6,653 bases of DNA from Gemmatimonadota bacterium (GTDB taxonomy: Bacteria > Gemmatimonadota > Gemmatimonadetes > Longimicrobiales > RSA9). Numbering within the stretch: position 1 is the stretch's first letter; each line of letters starts with the position of its first letter. Shown piece by piece: positions 6,564 through 6,653 of this stretch. The stretch covers positions 1-6,653 of the forward strand of contig JADGGV010000232.1 in NCBI GenBank assembly GCA_019689775.1, in the 5' to 3' direction. The position numbers were made by a program, and so were the translations under genes. Below the pieces are notes generated by a model that saw only the letters and a list, made by a program, of their open reading frames with translations, did not search any database and was not told the origin of the DNA.

Positions 6564-6653
6564 GTGCTCTATCATCTGTTCGCGCCGCTGGCCGACCGGT
6601 ACATCATTGTCAAACACTTTAGAGGAATAACCTTACTGGCGGCGGGCGGCATT
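6564..6653 (+). CDS. mraY: Phospho-N-acetylmuramoyl-pentapeptide-transferase MraY, 5' fragment (3' end outside window)
   Basis: MraY is the integral membrane enzyme that transfers phospho-MurNAc-pentapeptide from UDP to undecaprenyl phosphate, making lipid I. Only 30 codons are present. The start GTG 6564 lies 3 bases after the murF stop, in the same frame. The first residues (LYHLFAPLADRY) fit the MraY N-terminus, and FRGIT then AAGG align with the FRYITFRAA region of family members. From about 6601 to 6630 the DNA drops to about 30% GC (9 of 30 bases) and uses codons rare elsewhere here (AAA, TTT, AGA, GGA, ATA, TTA). The conserved T-F-R of the family reads T-L-L. The call rests on the first residues, the start site and the standard murF-mraY order. 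The altered segment could be real divergence or a sequence-end artefact. Confidence 0.87.
   Translation, partial: MLYHLFAPLADRYIIVKHFRGITLLAAGGI

Noticed and set aside
6418..6630. Small open frame across the murF end and mraY start (70 codons)
   Set aside because: It overlaps both genes in a different frame. The mraY frame gives a recognisable MraY N-terminus, while this product (Pro/Arg/Gly-rich) resembles nothing known.

Overview
The window is a 5' section of a bacterial division and cell wall (dcw) cluster, with every gene on the + strand. In order it holds the 3' part of mraZ, then complete rsmH (mraW), ftsL, ftsI (PBP3-type, with a PASTA domain), murE and murF, and the first 30 codons of mraY. 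No RNA gene, CRISPR array, mobile element, promoter or terminator was found, and no stretch over about 10 bases is non-coding. Long open frames on the - strand and in other + frames are by-products of the very high GC content.

The organism looks like a very GC-rich diderm-type bacterium (roughly three quarters G+C by eye). MurE carries the DNPR motif of meso-diaminopimelate-adding enzymes. FtsI ends in one PASTA domain behind a Pro/Ala-rich linker. This would fit Gemmatimonadota or a myxobacterium/deltaproteobacterium-like lineage. That assignment is a guess from composition and architecture; MraY or RsmH phylogeny would settle it.

Layout: the genes are extremely tight. mraZ/rsmH overlap by 4 bases (GTGA) or 1 base (TGATG), rsmH/ftsL by 1 (TGATG), ftsL/ftsI by 4 (ATGA), ftsI/murE by 4 (GTGA) and murE/murF by 4 (ATGA). 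murF and mraY are 3 bases apart in the same frame. This points to one polycistronic, translationally coupled transcript whose promoter lies upstream of the window. MraZ is the cluster's transcriptional regulator. RsmH methylates 16S rRNA. FtsL and FtsI are divisome membrane proteins. MurE and MurF add the third residue and the D-Ala-D-Ala dipeptide to the cytoplasmic UDP-MurNAc-peptide, and MraY transfers that product to the lipid carrier.

No new system is evident; the cluster is canonical. The points worth a second look are local. MurF has Glu205 where E. coli MurF has the lysine reported to be carbamoylated (Lys202). MurF has a ~52-residue low-complexity C-terminal tail with relaxed codon use. 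The start of mraY contains an abrupt ~30% GC, rare-codon patch where the conserved TFR motif is lost. The FtsI linker is encoded by a GC palindrome.
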